DNA from: JAUWKC01 sp035529895 | Lineage (GTDB): Bacteria > Planctomycetota > Phycisphaerae > Sedimentisphaerales > Anaerobacaceae | NCBI GenBank assembly: GCA_035529895.1 | Contig: DATKVV010000057.1 | Coordinates: forward strand, 1 to 41,870 | Direction of reading: 5' to 3' | DNA length: 41,870 nt | In this document: positions 1 to 9,739 of the stretch, piece by piece | Layout of the letters: every line of letters starts with the position of its first letter | Position numbering within the stretch: the stretch's first letter is position 1 | Notes under the pieces: generated by a model | Databases searched by the model: none | The model's input: only the letters and a program-made list of their open reading frames with translations | Told to the model about the DNA's origin: nothing | Program-made: the position numbers and the translations under genes

Positions 1-1
1 T

Positions 2-3000
2 GTCGGTGGCGGTACGCTGATTGTGCAGACGGGCTATAATACCGGCAACCGGGAGTACGACCCTCTCAAGTGGCTGCAAGACAATACTATTCGACCGGCA
101 GAGGGATATGAACAATTGATCTTTACTCCTTTGGGAGGCGAAGCGGTACAGATAACAACCAGTCCCGCTGTCCCCAAAGTGAGTTTCAGTTCCGAGGCTT
201 CAGGCAACCTGGAAAGTGTTACAAGTGCATTTATCGATGTCGTATTATCTGAGGCCCAGAGCGAAACAGTTACAGTTGATTATTCGGTCATCGGCGGTAC
301 TGCAGATGGCGAGGGAGTAGACTATAATTTGCCAAGCGGTGAAATAGTATTTGATATTGGAGAAACCAGTCAACAGATAGAAATAACCGTTATTGCCGAT
401 GGAATTGATGAGGACGATGAGACGATAATAATAGAATTGTCAAATCCATCAGGCGCTGAAGTTCAATTAGGTAACATAACACAGCACACATATACCATTA
501 TTGACCCGAGACCCACCGTTCAGTTCGTATCATCATCGAGCTTCGTTGCCGAGCAAGACCTTTCCGCTCAGATAGCGGTCAGTCTTTCTCACACAACCGA
601 CGAGACGGCCACTGTTACATACTCAGTAGCGGGGGGCAGCGCCACAGGAGGCGGCGTGGATTACAGCCTCGTTGAGCCTAACACGCTGACTTTTGGCCCG
701 GGCCAGACAGCCAAAACCATCACGATTTCTGTTACTGACGACGAAGACCCGGAAGGTACCGAGACGGTCGAGTTGGTTCTGTCGGGTCCGACAAACGCCA
801 GGCTCGGCACGGTGAGCACACACATCTTGACGATTTCAGACATAGCCTACGCACCCTTTCAGGATAGCAACACAGTTGGCTTGTGGCTGTTTGATGAGAC
901 CGACTATCCTCATACGACGCTGACCGATGCGAGTCAGTACGAGTACGACCTTTGCCTGATGGACAGCGGCCACCTGGCAGCAGGCAAGTTCGGCAATGCG
1001 CTGCAGATTTCGGGTTCGAGCTTTACAAGCGCGTATGCCGGCTTCAAGGGCTCGGTTCCCATAGATGAGATGCGAGAGGACGACGGGACGCCGAGCGGGC
1101 TTTGGGGCCCTGCCGTCGCGCCTGAGAAAATACTCCAGACGCTGGCGGGGACAGACTGGACGTGCGAATTCTGGCTGAAGCTATCGTCTACGCCGGGCAG
1201 TGCGGTGTTCATCCTTGACCTTGGCCATGCCTATGACACCGGAGCCTATATTGTTCTGACTGCCGGCGCGGCCGGTTTCAATATTCAGGATGCGTACGCA
1301 GGTTTTCGCGCGGACTGCCCTACGAATGCGGCACAGCTAACCAACGGCCAGTGGCATCACGTCGCGTTTACTTACAGCCCAGGTTCGGGCCAGTTCAAGC
1401 ATTATCTTGACGGTCAGGTTCAGGCAACGCCCACCATGACAACCATTGCAGTTCAGCCGACGCCGGCGATTATCTGGCCGATAAGCCTTAATCATGACAG
1501 TTTCGGCTTTACCGCTTCAAGTGCTCTTGACTGGCGGAGGCAGCACCGGTTCAACATTACTGTTGGGCACGCGCGTGCAGGGCTGATGGCGATGAATGGG
1601 GCGGTGGATGAGCTGCGCCTGTCTAATGTGATTCGTTATTCGGGGAGTTTTGCGCTGCCCGCAAGTTTCTCACGGAACTATGGTTCTTCGCCGGCGGTAC
1701 CAACGGGTCCGCCGCTGTTGTTTCCGGCAGGCGTGCCTTCAACCCCCGTGCAGATCGGCTCGCGCAAGCATGTGTTTATCGATAATGTGATGGTGCAGTC
1801 AATGTCGAATGTGACCCGGCAGATGAATCCGCCCCAGGACCGCCAGCAGCTAAGTATTACGGTGGACGACAGCTCCTGGCGGCCAGCGGTCTTCGACAAG
1901 GACGGCAAAGTGCACATCTTCATCCCCGACGGCTATTCATCTTCCGAGGGAATCGTCCGCCTGCGATGGTCCACGGACGGCATAAACTTTGTGACGCCCA
2001 ACTGGGGAGTTATTAACTACAAGGGGTCAACCAACAACGACTTTATCTTTTACCGAACACCGATGTACGGGATGGCGTTTGACGACCTTAATCCCAATAT
2101 TGGACCCGAAGAACTATACAAGGTTACCGCCTGGGTGACCAACCGCGGGATTTATTTATATATGTCCCCCGACGGCGTCCACTGGCGGCGCAATGAAACG
2201 TGCATGCTGCCGCTGGTCAGCGGCGGCGAGGCCGAGACCTACTGGGACGACCAGCGCGCTGTTTATGCCGACTTTCTCAAACGCGACAGCAGTTTTAATA
2301 ACGACGGTTGCGGAGGGTCCGGCCGGCGCGCCGTCCTCTTCGAGAGCGCCGAGGTTACAAAAACATGGCCCTTTACCGTAAGGCCCAATCCTTATTTTGA
2401 GGGGTGGCCTTTCCCCGCCGTGACATGCGAGGGGCCGATTGCCATGCCGACCACCGCCGCCGGGCAGGTTTATCGAACGCGGGCGATGAAGTATCCCTGG
2501 GCCCCGGACACTTACCTTGCCTTCGTCTGGCGGTTCCCTTCTAATGATGCAAGGAAGGTGGACCTCGGTGTCAGCCGGGACGGCGTAAATTGGAGTTTCT
2601 TTGCCACCAGTGAGGCCGGACCGTGGTACATCGCGCCCTACGGCAGCTATGTCGAAGCAATGTCCCTGTACGGTATGGCCCGACGCGGAGATGGACTCTG
2701 GCAATATGCCGAATACGGAACGGGGGCTCACGGCGGCGGCGACCGTATCTACTGCCGGCTGACGCAGCGCCTCGACGGATTCGTCTCGCTCGATGCGGCG
2801 GCAACAACCGGCACGCTGACTACGCTGCCGCTGGTCTTTGAAGGCGAGAAGCTCTTGTTGAACATAAAAGCCAGCGGTTATACGAGGGTGGCCATCACAA
2901 ACCAGGCGGGGACAGAACTGCCCGGATTTGGGCTTGCCGACTGCGATACGATTACGACTGATTCCACCTCGCATGAAGTCACCTGGAGCGGCGATTCCCA

Positions 3001-3259
3001 TGTGAGCAGTCTGGCCGGCACGGTCGTTCGACTTAAGTTTGAGATGCAAAACGCCAAGCTATATGCGTTCCAGTTCACCTGGCTTTGCGATTTCGATGGT
3101 GACGGGGCCGTTGATTGCCCGGACCTGAAGGTCCTCTCGGACAACTGGCTGTGGTCAGGCGCACCAGGAGCTAACCTGAGGGACATCAAGCCCGATGGTA
3201 CAGTTAATTTCGGGGATTTTGCCCATTGTGCCCTCCGCTGGCTGGAAGGAAAATGGTAG
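2..3259 (+). CDS. Secreted multidomain protein: Calx-beta x2, LamG, five-bladed propeller, dockerin-like (5' end missing)
   Basis: The reading frame is open through the left edge, so the N-terminus (signal peptide) lies outside the window. The first codons match an internal part of the protein at 6438, which shows that the GTG at 23 is not the start. Counting from 23, residues 50-150 and 165-272 are Calx-beta repeats (acidic 'DEDDETI' and 'DPEGTETV' motifs, 'GGSATGGGVDY'). Residues 283-550 are a LamG/concanavalin-like sandwich ('GLWLFDE', 'GQWHHVAFTY'). Residues 578-910 look like the five-bladed propeller of GH32/43-like proteins ('HVFIDNVMV', 'STDGINF', 'SRDGVNWSF'), followed by a beta-sandwich. 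Residues 1020-1078 are a dockerin-like pair of Ca-binding loops ('DFDGDGAVDCPDL', 'DIKPDGTVNFGDF'). It is probably secreted and glycan-acting. The substrate and the catalytic residues are not identifiable from sequence alone. Confidence 0.8.
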   Translation, partial: VGGGTLIVQTGYNTGNREYDPLKWLQDNTIRPAEGYEQLIFTPLGGEAVQITTSPAVPKVSFSSEASGNLESVTSAFIDVVLSEAQSETVTVDYSVIGGTADGEGVDYNLPSGEIVFDIGETSQQIEITVIADGIDEDDETIIIELSNPSGAEVQLGNITQHTYTIIDPRPTVQFVSSSSFVAEQDLSAQIAVSLSHTTDETATVTYSVAGGSATGGGVDYSLVEPNTLTFGPGQTAKTITISVTDDEDPEGTETVELVLSGPTNARLGTVSTHILTISDIAYAPFQDSNTVGLWLFDETDYPHTTLTDASQYEYDLCLMDSGHLAAGKFGNALQISGSSFTSAYAGFKGSVPIDEMREDDGTPSGLWGPAVAPEKILQTLAGTDWTCEFWLKLSSTPGSAVFILDLGHAYDTGAYIVLTAGAAGFNIQDAYAGFRADCPTNAAQLTNGQWHHVAFTYSPGSGQFKHYLDGQVQATPTMTTIAVQPTPAIIWPISLNHDSFGFTASSALDWRRQHRFNITVGHARAGLMAMNGAVDELRLSNVIRYSGSFALPASFSRNYGSSPAVPTGPPLLFPAGVPSTPVQIGSRKHVFIDNVMVQSMSNVTRQMNPPQDRQQLSITVDDSSWRPAVFDKDGKVHIFIPDGYSSSEGIVRLRWSTDGINFVTPNWGVINYKGSTNNDFIFYRTPMYGMAFDDLNPNIGPEELYKVTAWVTNRGIYLYMSPDGVHWRRNETCMLPLVSGGEAETYWDDQRAVYADFLKRDSSFNNDGCGGSGRRAVLFESAEVTKTWPFTVRPNPYFEGWPFPAVTCEGPIAMPTTAAGQVYRTRAMKYPWAPDTYLAFVWRFPSNDARKVDLGVSRDGVNWSFFATSEAGPWYIAPYGSYVEAMSLYGMARRGDGLWQYAEYGTGAHGGGDRIYCRLTQRLDGFVSLDAAATTGTLTTLPLVFEGEKLLLNIKASGYTRVAITNQAGTELPGFGLADCDTITTDSTSHEVTWSGDSHVSSLAGTVVRLKFEMQNAKLYAFQFTWLCDFDGDGAVDCPDLKVLSDNWLWSGAPGANLRDIKPDGTVNFGDFAHCALRWLEGKW

Positions 3260-3271
3260 CAATTATTGTCT

Positions 3272-3294
3272 GGGTTTAACCCGGATTTCCCGGG
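3272..3294. repeat. Overlapping short palindromes after gene 1
   Basis: GGGTT-T-AACCC (3272-3282) overlaps CCCGG-ATTTC-CCGGG (3280-3294) directly after the stop codon of the first gene. No T-run follows, so this is a weak terminator candidate at best. The second hairpin resembles the palindrome at 3403-3420. Confidence 0.35.
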
Positions 3295-3300
3295 ATAAAC

Positions 3301-3330
3301 TTGTGGAAAACTATTGATATTTGGTATGAT
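3301..3330 (+). promoter_or_regulatory. Possible sigma70 promoter upstream of gene 2
   Basis: TTGTGG (3301-3306) and TATGAT (3325-3330) are 18 bases apart, about 180 bases before the start at 3511. The match is moderate. The same TTGTGG -35 form occurs before the FKBP gene. Confidence 0.35.
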
Positions 3331-3402
3331 AGAACCTGTTGAATGGATTTGATTAACTGCTGGTCGTCAAAAATGGTGGAAGACCCATGAAAATTGGCTC
3401 GT

Positions 3403-3420
3403 ATCCGGGAAGTCCCGGAT
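3403..3420. repeat. Perfect 8-bp palindrome in the leader of gene 2
   Basis: ATCCGGGA-AG-TCCCGGAT is a perfect inverted repeat lying between the presumed promoter and the start codon at 3511. It could be an operator or a leader hairpin. No T-run follows it. Confidence 0.45.
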
Positions 3421-3510
3421 TAGGGGTGGTTATCGACAACTCATGCCGGGGCCACACCGATAAAACAAGCAAGCATGAGAGAGGGTGTATTTATTGGAAA
3501 GGTAAGTGTT

Positions 3511-6396
3511 ATGAAAAGGTATAAGGTAACTTATGTGCTGGCCGGTTTGATTCTGTGCCTTTGCTTGAGCAACGTCGCCGGCGCGGGGGCGATTGTCCTG
3601 CAGTGCGACGCCGGAGAAGGCGCCCTTCAGGCAGGCTGGACACAGGTCGTGGCCGGTCTGAACGCAAACGTCGCAGGTACGGGTATTGATGTCACCCTGG
3701 CGACTGGCAATCCCGCAGCAATTGCCGCTCGGGACACCGGTGGAACCGGCCCACTGGCGGCGGTCGAGACCGACCTGTATTTTGCCAATGACCAGATGTC
3801 GAGTCCTGATTCGGACTTCATCCTGACGCTGAGCAACCTTACTCCTGGTGTCGGGTACAGGCTGCTGAGCTATCACAACCGAACAGACGAAGGCGTCACC
3901 GTGATACCGAACGTAACGGTAACCGGCGCCACGGTGCTCAGCCAGCCGGCTATGATCGTTCAGGACCACAATATTATGGACTTGCCGGCCGAATTCCTGT
4001 TTGTGGCCGGCAGCGAGCCTGTGCAAATCCGCTATCAGGGTCCTGATGGCGGCTGTCCAGGCTGCCAGGCATTTTTCAACGGCTTTGTGCTCGAGTACGG
4101 AGGCCCAACATTAGGGTTTGCGGCCGCTGCCTCCGGCGGTATGGAAACCATCAGCCCGGCACTGGTGTCCGTTAAAGTCAGTAATCCCCAGGCCGGCCAA
4201 ACCTACTCGGTTGACTATGCCGTAACCGGCGGGACAGCCACCCGCAACGTGGACTATTCGGTCAGCGACGGCAGCCTGCTTTTCCCTCCCGGCGTTACCA
4301 GTCAGGACATCGGCATTACCGTTTATTCCGATGCTGAACAGGAACCCGACGAGACAATCATACTGACCCTTTCGAACGTGAGCGGTCCGAACGTCGCTGA
4401 AGGTATTACTCAGCACACCTACACTATTTCCGACGGCGGGCCCAAAGTTTCGTTCTCTCAGGCATCGGGCAGCACCAGTGAAAACACGGCGTCAGTTGCC
4501 ATCCCGGTGGTATTGTCCGTCGCCAGCGACCAGACGGTCACAGTTAATTACGGCGTGACCGGCGGGACCGCCACCGGCGGCGGCGTGGACTACACCCTGC
4601 TGGGTACGGGTACGCTGACGTTCGATCCGCTGGTAACGACACAATATGTCAATCTGACGATTGTCGACGATTCGGCCATAGAGCCAGCCGAGACAATCAT
4701 CCTGACGCTATCTAACCCAATCAATGCTGCCTTGGGCGCCGTAATCACTCATACCCTTACGATTGTGGATAATGAGTCCGGCCTATACTGGAATGGTTCT
4801 GTTTGGTACTATTCCGACAATCCCGCGAATCTATTCGTGAACGGCGACGGCGACCTCGAATGGATTCCCGAACAAGGAGGTCAGTACGTCACCAGAATTC
4901 CCGAAAAGCGGCTCAGTCAGGTCGGCGATAAAGTCCAGATGCAGTACTGGTATATGAGTAACGGCAAAGATGATTGTCCGCCGGACTCCTGCTATAACTG
5001 CATATACTGCGACGACGACATAACGTGCATCGCTGGTACGAGCGACTTCCGCTTCGGTTTGTTCGAGGCTGACGGCGAATACATCACCGCTGACGGATTT
5101 GATACGTCCAGCTCGATATTTGCCGGCTATAAAGGCTATAACTGGCGTTTCGGGCCGCATTTGCAGGCCTACCCCACCCGCTGGGTCGACTGCACCGGCG
5201 AAGTCCACAAGACCGGCAATTTCGCCAAGAAGCCCCAGAGTTCGAGTAATCTGATGACCATCAACGAAGGGCTTGAGGACTACATCCCCGGCTTTGAGCT
5301 GCCCCCGGGAGAGTGGTCGCTGCTTACTATTAGTCTTGAGCGGCTCTCTTCGAGCAGTGTAAGGATGCTCATTACCCTCAACGACACAACGTACAGCTGG
5401 ACCGACGCTTCCAGCAGCGAGCAGCCGACCAAGATAGATGTCTTTGGTATCCACATGCGCAACGGCCGGCCCTACTACAGATTAGTCCTTGGCGCTATCT
5501 GCGAGGGTGTCGGCGACGCCGATTTCAACGGAGACGATGTCGTTGATGAAAATGACCTCAAGGTCATTGCTCAGGACTGGCTGCTGACCGGTGGAATGGG
5601 ACCTGTGCCGGATGCAAACTATCTGGTTGTCCATTACAATTTCAACGAGACTTCGGGAAGCACCGCCTACGACTCTTCAAGCCCCGCTTACAACGGTGCG
5701 GTCCAGGTCGTATCGAGCGGTGCGCCAAAGACCAACGCCTGGGATCCCGGCGGTCAGGATGCCGGCTGCATCAACTTCGACGGCGACACAAAGGTTTCTG
5801 TCGGCTCGGCCTCAACGGCCTTTGCAGGTGTAAGCTCTGCGGTAACGGTGGCGCTTTGGGTAAACGGCAATGCCGCGGTTCAGCCTGACCCCGGATGGGG
5901 AATGGCTTTCCAGGCCGGAAAGTCCGGCAACGACCGTGTCCTGCTGGCCCACATACCTACGGCCAATAATACCGGTGTGATGTTTGAGAGCGGCGGTTAT
6001 AACCTCCAGCGTTTGTCCTGGACCGGGGACAGTCCATCCGACTGGGAGGGCCAGTGGAATCACTACGTCTTTACCCTTGATGCGGCTGCGGGCCTGGCGA
6101 GGATTTACTGCAATGGCGATAAGAAAGCCGAGAAGACCGGAGCAACGACAGGTGTGGATGGTATTTCGAGCTTTATGGTCGGCAACGGTTTCGTCGGCGG
6201 CATCAACTACGAGTATTTCGGCAAGGTCGATGATTTCCGTGTGTACGGCTACGCGCTGTCGCCGGACGAGGTTCTTTCGATGTACGGGGGTGGACAGTTG
6301 CCGCCGGATTCACCGGCCAACCTCTACCTGGATAATATTATTGATTTTAAGGACCTTGCAAAGTTCGCCGTGCAGTGGCGCAACGCCTGTGAATAA
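3511..6396 (+). CDS. Secreted Calx-beta/LamG protein with a dockerin split by the LamG domain
   Basis: The start is taken at 3511, not the ATG at 3475, because a signal peptide (KRYK, then a leucine-rich core ending VAGAGA) begins there and GGAAAGG lies upstream. The protein has 961 residues. Residues 24-197 are a beta-rich module. Residues 198-309 and 310-420 are Calx-beta repeats. Residues 421-663 are an unrecognised beta module with a five-cysteine cluster (CPPDSCYNCIYC and a further C, near nt 4975-5030). Residues 667-696 are one dockerin-like loop-helix ('DFNGDDVVDENDL'). Residues 702-925 are LamG ('VVHYNFNETSG', 'GQWNHYVFTLD'). Residues 936-961 are the second dockerin half ('DNIIDFKDLAKFAVQW'). 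It is probably an extracellular glycan-binding or glycan-acting protein. The gene at 6438 follows after 41 bases, so co-transcription is likely. Confidence 0.8.
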   Translation: MKRYKVTYVLAGLILCLCLSNVAGAGAIVLQCDAGEGALQAGWTQVVAGLNANVAGTGIDVTLATGNPAAIAARDTGGTGPLAAVETDLYFANDQMSSPDSDFILTLSNLTPGVGYRLLSYHNRTDEGVTVIPNVTVTGATVLSQPAMIVQDHNIMDLPAEFLFVAGSEPVQIRYQGPDGGCPGCQAFFNGFVLEYGGPTLGFAAAASGGMETISPALVSVKVSNPQAGQTYSVDYAVTGGTATRNVDYSVSDGSLLFPPGVTSQDIGITVYSDAEQEPDETIILTLSNVSGPNVAEGITQHTYTISDGGPKVSFSQASGSTSENTASVAIPVVLSVASDQTVTVNYGVTGGTATGGGVDYTLLGTGTLTFDPLVTTQYVNLTIVDDSAIEPAETIILTLSNPINAALGAVITHTLTIVDNESGLYWNGSVWYYSDNPANLFVNGDGDLEWIPEQGGQYVTRIPEKRLSQVGDKVQMQYWYMSNGKDDCPPDSCYNCIYCDDDITCIAGTSDFRFGLFEADGEYITADGFDTSSSIFAGYKGYNWRFGPHLQAYPTRWVDCTGEVHKTGNFAKKPQSSSNLMTINEGLEDYIPGFELPPGEWSLLTISLERLSSSSVRMLITLNDTTYSWTDASSSEQPTKIDVFGIHMRNGRPYYRLVLGAICEGVGDADFNGDDVVDENDLKVIAQDWLLTGGMGPVPDANYLVVHYNFNETSGSTAYDSSSPAYNGAVQVVSSGAPKTNAWDPGGQDAGCINFDGDTKVSVGSASTAFAGVSSAVTVALWVNGNAAVQPDPGWGMAFQAGKSGNDRVLLAHIPTANNTGVMFESGGYNLQRLSWTGDSPSDWEGQWNHYVFTLDAAAGLARIYCNGDKKAEKTGATTGVDGISSFMVGNGFVGGINYEYFGKVDDFRVYGYALSPDEVLSMYGGGQLPPDSPANLYLDNIIDFKDLAKFAVQWRNACE

Positions 6397-6437
6397 ATGA
6401 GTACCAATCATATTAAGGGAATTTAAGGAGCAAAAAA

Positions 6438-9400
6438 GTGAAGAACGTAAATTCATTATTCTGCGGGGTTTTGGTGTTTGTCCTGGTTGCTCAGGCCCAG
6501 GCCCTGTACGTAAATGATACCCAGACCTGGGGTGCAACGAGGATCGAAAACCTTTCAGGCGGCGGTCTGGAAATCGGCCCCGCCGGTAATCTGACCATAA
6601 CCGGCAGGGTCGATATGGACGACGGCGCATGGATCAGGATGAGCGGCGGTATACTGACAACGACCAATACCTTGAAATTCCCCGATAGCAGCGGTCCGCA
6701 GAATGTCAGGATGTATATCAATTCCGGGACGTTCACCGCTCATGACATCGAGCACCGCGGATACGACCGTGACGGGATCATTTATGTGGGAGGCGGCACC
6801 TTGATCGTGCAGACGGGCTATAATACCGGCAGCCGGGAGTACGACCCTCTCAAGTGGCTGCAAGACAATACTATTCGACTGGCAGAAGGATATGAACAAT
6901 TGATCTTTACTCCTTTGGGAGGCGAGGCGGTACGGATAACAACCACTTCTCCGGACCCGAACCTGGCCTCGAACCCCGACCCGCCAGACAAAAAAGCCAT
7001 TTTCGGCACCGAAGCCACCCTTAGCTGGTCGCCGGGCGCGGGTGCTGTGCACCACGATGTCTACCTCGGCACTGATTTCGACGATGTCAACGACGCCGTC
7101 GACCCCAACGTCCTGCCTGGCAGGGGCCGGCAGGATTCCAACAGCTTCTATGCCTCCGGCCTTCTGTCTGGCCAGACGTACTACTGGCGCATCGATGAGA
7201 TTAACGCTCTGCCGCCCTATAAGGGCAAAGTCTGGAGCTTTGTGGTGGTCGACGGATATCTCAACTCCATCGGAATGGGATTTGTCCGCATCCAACCGGG
7301 CGCCTTCCAGATGGGAAGCAGCAGTGGCGAGTGGGACGAAAAGCCGGTCCACTACGTGACAATTAGCCGCCAGTTCCATATCCAGATAACCGAAGTCACC
7401 GCCGACCAGTATCGACTCTTCGACCCCACCTATTCGGGCACAGACTACGCGACCGGCATAAGCTGGCACGATGCCAATGCATTCTGCGAATGGCTCAGCA
7501 GCCTTGAGGCCAAAACCTACCGCCTGCCCACCGAAGCCGAGTGGGAGTACGTCTGCCGGGCGGGGACAACAACGCCCTACTCTTCCGGCGCCAGTCCCCC
7601 TGCTGCCGACACACCAAACCCCTGGAGCGTCATGAACATGCACAACTCGCCGCGGGAATGGGTCCTCGATTGGCACGGCGAATATCCCTACCAGGACCAG
7701 GTTGACCCCGTGGGTCCTGACCAGGGCATGGCCCGCGTCGTCCGTGGCGGCGGCCTCGATACGCAAGACACTTACTATTTCCGGTCCTCCAACCGCGCCG
7801 GCATCGGACCGGGGTTCGGCGGCGGCAGCCACAATATAGGCTTCCGGGTCGTACAGGGTAACCCGCCGACCACCGCGCCTACACCGTACCAGGTCCCCTT
7901 CGCCCGCCAGGGCGTCAGGAAAAACACCGGATTGGTCACGCAGGGTCCCAACCCGGCGGCGCCATACTTCAACCAGCGCCCAATGATTCCCATCCCGCCT
8001 GACAACGCCTCCCGCCAGGCGATAGACGCCGCCGGACTCCACCCCGCTTTCCGGGGTCACAACCACAGCCCCGGCATGGAGGTCTGTCCCAACGGCGACG
8101 TTCTTATGATTATCTACACCTCTTACAGTGAGTATGAACCGGGAGTCTCCTTAATGGCGTCGCGCCTGCGCTTCGGTTCGGACCAGTGGGATATGCCCAG
8201 CTATATGTTCGATTTCCCCGGCGCCAATGACCACGCGCCGATGCTCTGGAATGATAACGGGACGCTGCACTTTTTCTGGGGCGGCCCAAGATTGGTCAAT
8301 GCCAATCCGAATCCCTATCCCTTCCAGTGGATGTCTTCGACAGACAGCGGCGCGACCTGGACCGAAGTCAAGTTCCCCAAGTTCGTCAGTTCCATTGGGG
8401 GCCATTCTCGTCAGCCCATCAACACCGCCTTGCGCGATGCCGGCAACACCATTTACGTCTCCAGCGACGCCGTCGGCGGAACATCCGTGTTGTGGAAAAG
8501 CGATGATAACGGCCTGACCTGGTACGACCCCGTCGGCCGCACCGGCGGACGACACACCACCTTCGTACTTCTCGAAAATGGAGACATCCTCGGTATGGGC
8601 GGAAAGAACACCAACATAAACGGCCACATGCCAAAATCCATCTCTACCGACGGCGCCCAGTCATGGACCGTCAGCAGTACTCCCTTCAACTGGCTCGGCG
8701 GCAACCAGAGGCCGTGTATTGTGCGGCTGGCCAGCCAAAATCTGTTTTTCTGCAGTGATTACCAAAAAAGCTTCGGCTGCGAGCAAGCACCGGACATAAG
8801 CGAGTATGGCTCTCTCGTCGCGCTTTCCGACGACGAAGGCCAGACCTGGACCATCAAGAAACTTACCAGCGCCTTGCCTCACGAGTGTTTGTGCTGGGAC
8901 TGCGGCAACGTGGGGACTTTGGGTTACTCGGCGGCCCGCCAGGCAGCCAACGGCATCATTCACGTGATTACCACGATGAATCATCCCTGCCAGCATTTCG
9001 AGATGAACGAGGAATGGATACTCAACCCCACTGCACCCCCCACCCCTCCGCCGGACCCCGGCGCTTCCGGTGCCGTGACACAACATCAGGAGAATTATCC
9101 CGGCGGCGCCACCAAGGCAACCTGGAGCGCCAAGACCTGCGATGACGGCCGCTACCTCCTGCACGGTACAGAGACCTGGTATTACGAAACCGGCCAAAAG
9201 CAATACGAGGTCACTTACTACAACGGACGCAAGGTCGGTGACGAAACCTATTGGAGTCCCGAAGGCGTCAAGCAGTCGACCTGGGACCATAATGAGCCTG
9301 ACGACCTCAGCCTCTGGACCCAGTGGTGGCCCAATGGACTAAAGCATATCGAGTCCCGCTGGCGCTACGGCGCGATGGTCGCAAATGGTAAAAGCTATTT

Positions 9401-9665
9401 CTGGAATATGTGCGGACAGCCGGAGGCGGCGTGGAACTTTGCCAACGGCGAACTTACAGGTTCGACAACGCTGCCCCCGCCGCAAGTGAAGGATGTCGAT
9501 TTGGTCGACGACGGTTTCATCGACTACTCAGACCTCAAAGCCTTTAGCGACAACTGGCTTATATCCGGCCCGCCGGGATATAACACCGCCGACCTAAACT
9601 GCGACGGTAAGGTCAAGTTTGATGATTTCTCGCTGCTGGCCTTGAAGTGGCTCGAAAGCCCATAG
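6438..9665 (+). CDS. Secreted SUMF1-like / sialidase-like / MORN-like / dockerin protein
   Basis: The GTG start at 6438 is set by AAGGAG at 6425-6430 (7 bases away) and by the signal peptide that follows (residues 1-22). The protein has 1075 residues. Residues 23-170 are a beta-helix-like module also present at the left edge of the window. Residues 171-272 are FN3-like ('LSWSPGAGAVHHDVYLGT', 'YYWRIDE'). Residues 274-473 are a SUMF1/FGE-like fold ('RLPTEAEWEYVCRAG', 'RVVRGGG') without the catalytic cysteines at its end. Residues 480-860 are a sialidase-like propeller with four Asp boxes ('STDSGATW', 'SDDNGLTW', 'STDGAQSW', 'SDDEGQTW'). Residues 880-1012 hold MORN/YwqK-like Y-x-G repeats. Residues 1016-1075 are dockerin-like. 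It is likely an extracellular glycan-acting protein; sialidase activity itself is not shown. Confidence 0.82.
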   Translation: MKNVNSLFCGVLVFVLVAQAQALYVNDTQTWGATRIENLSGGGLEIGPAGNLTITGRVDMDDGAWIRMSGGILTTTNTLKFPDSSGPQNVRMYINSGTFTAHDIEHRGYDRDGIIYVGGGTLIVQTGYNTGSREYDPLKWLQDNTIRLAEGYEQLIFTPLGGEAVRITTTSPDPNLASNPDPPDKKAIFGTEATLSWSPGAGAVHHDVYLGTDFDDVNDAVDPNVLPGRGRQDSNSFYASGLLSGQTYYWRIDEINALPPYKGKVWSFVVVDGYLNSIGMGFVRIQPGAFQMGSSSGEWDEKPVHYVTISRQFHIQITEVTADQYRLFDPTYSGTDYATGISWHDANAFCEWLSSLEAKTYRLPTEAEWEYVCRAGTTTPYSSGASPPAADTPNPWSVMNMHNSPREWVLDWHGEYPYQDQVDPVGPDQGMARVVRGGGLDTQDTYYFRSSNRAGIGPGFGGGSHNIGFRVVQGNPPTTAPTPYQVPFARQGVRKNTGLVTQGPNPAAPYFNQRPMIPIPPDNASRQAIDAAGLHPAFRGHNHSPGMEVCPNGDVLMIIYTSYSEYEPGVSLMASRLRFGSDQWDMPSYMFDFPGANDHAPMLWNDNGTLHFFWGGPRLVNANPNPYPFQWMSSTDSGATWTEVKFPKFVSSIGGHSRQPINTALRDAGNTIYVSSDAVGGTSVLWKSDDNGLTWYDPVGRTGGRHTTFVLLENGDILGMGGKNTNINGHMPKSISTDGAQSWTVSSTPFNWLGGNQRPCIVRLASQNLFFCSDYQKSFGCEQAPDISEYGSLVALSDDEGQTWTIKKLTSALPHECLCWDCGNVGTLGYSAARQAANGIIHVITTMNHPCQHFEMNEEWILNPTAPPTPPPDPGASGAVTQHQENYPGGATKATWSAKTCDDGRYLLHGTETWYYETGQKQYEVTYYNGRKVGDETYWSPEGVKQSTWDHNEPDDLSLWTQWWPNGLKHIESRWRYGAMVANGKSYFWNMCGQPEAAWNFANGELTGSTTLPPPQVKDVDLVDDGFIDYSDLKAFSDNWLISGPPGYNTADLNCDGKVKFDDFSLLALKWLESP

Positions 9666-9739
9666 CCCTTAAGGTTGCCGGACGCGAAACTTTTGTCAGT
9701 TTGCAGAAATTGAATATCTCACTTTTGATTGTTTCATTG

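Noticed and set aside
2156..3049. 297-codon minus-strand frame in gene 1
   Set aside because: Lies within the propeller domain of a real plus-strand gene and has no domain of its own.
6555..8066. 503-codon open frame antisense to the SUMF1/sialidase-like gene
   Set aside because: No ribosome site, no recognisable domain, composition typical of antisense of a GC-rich gene.
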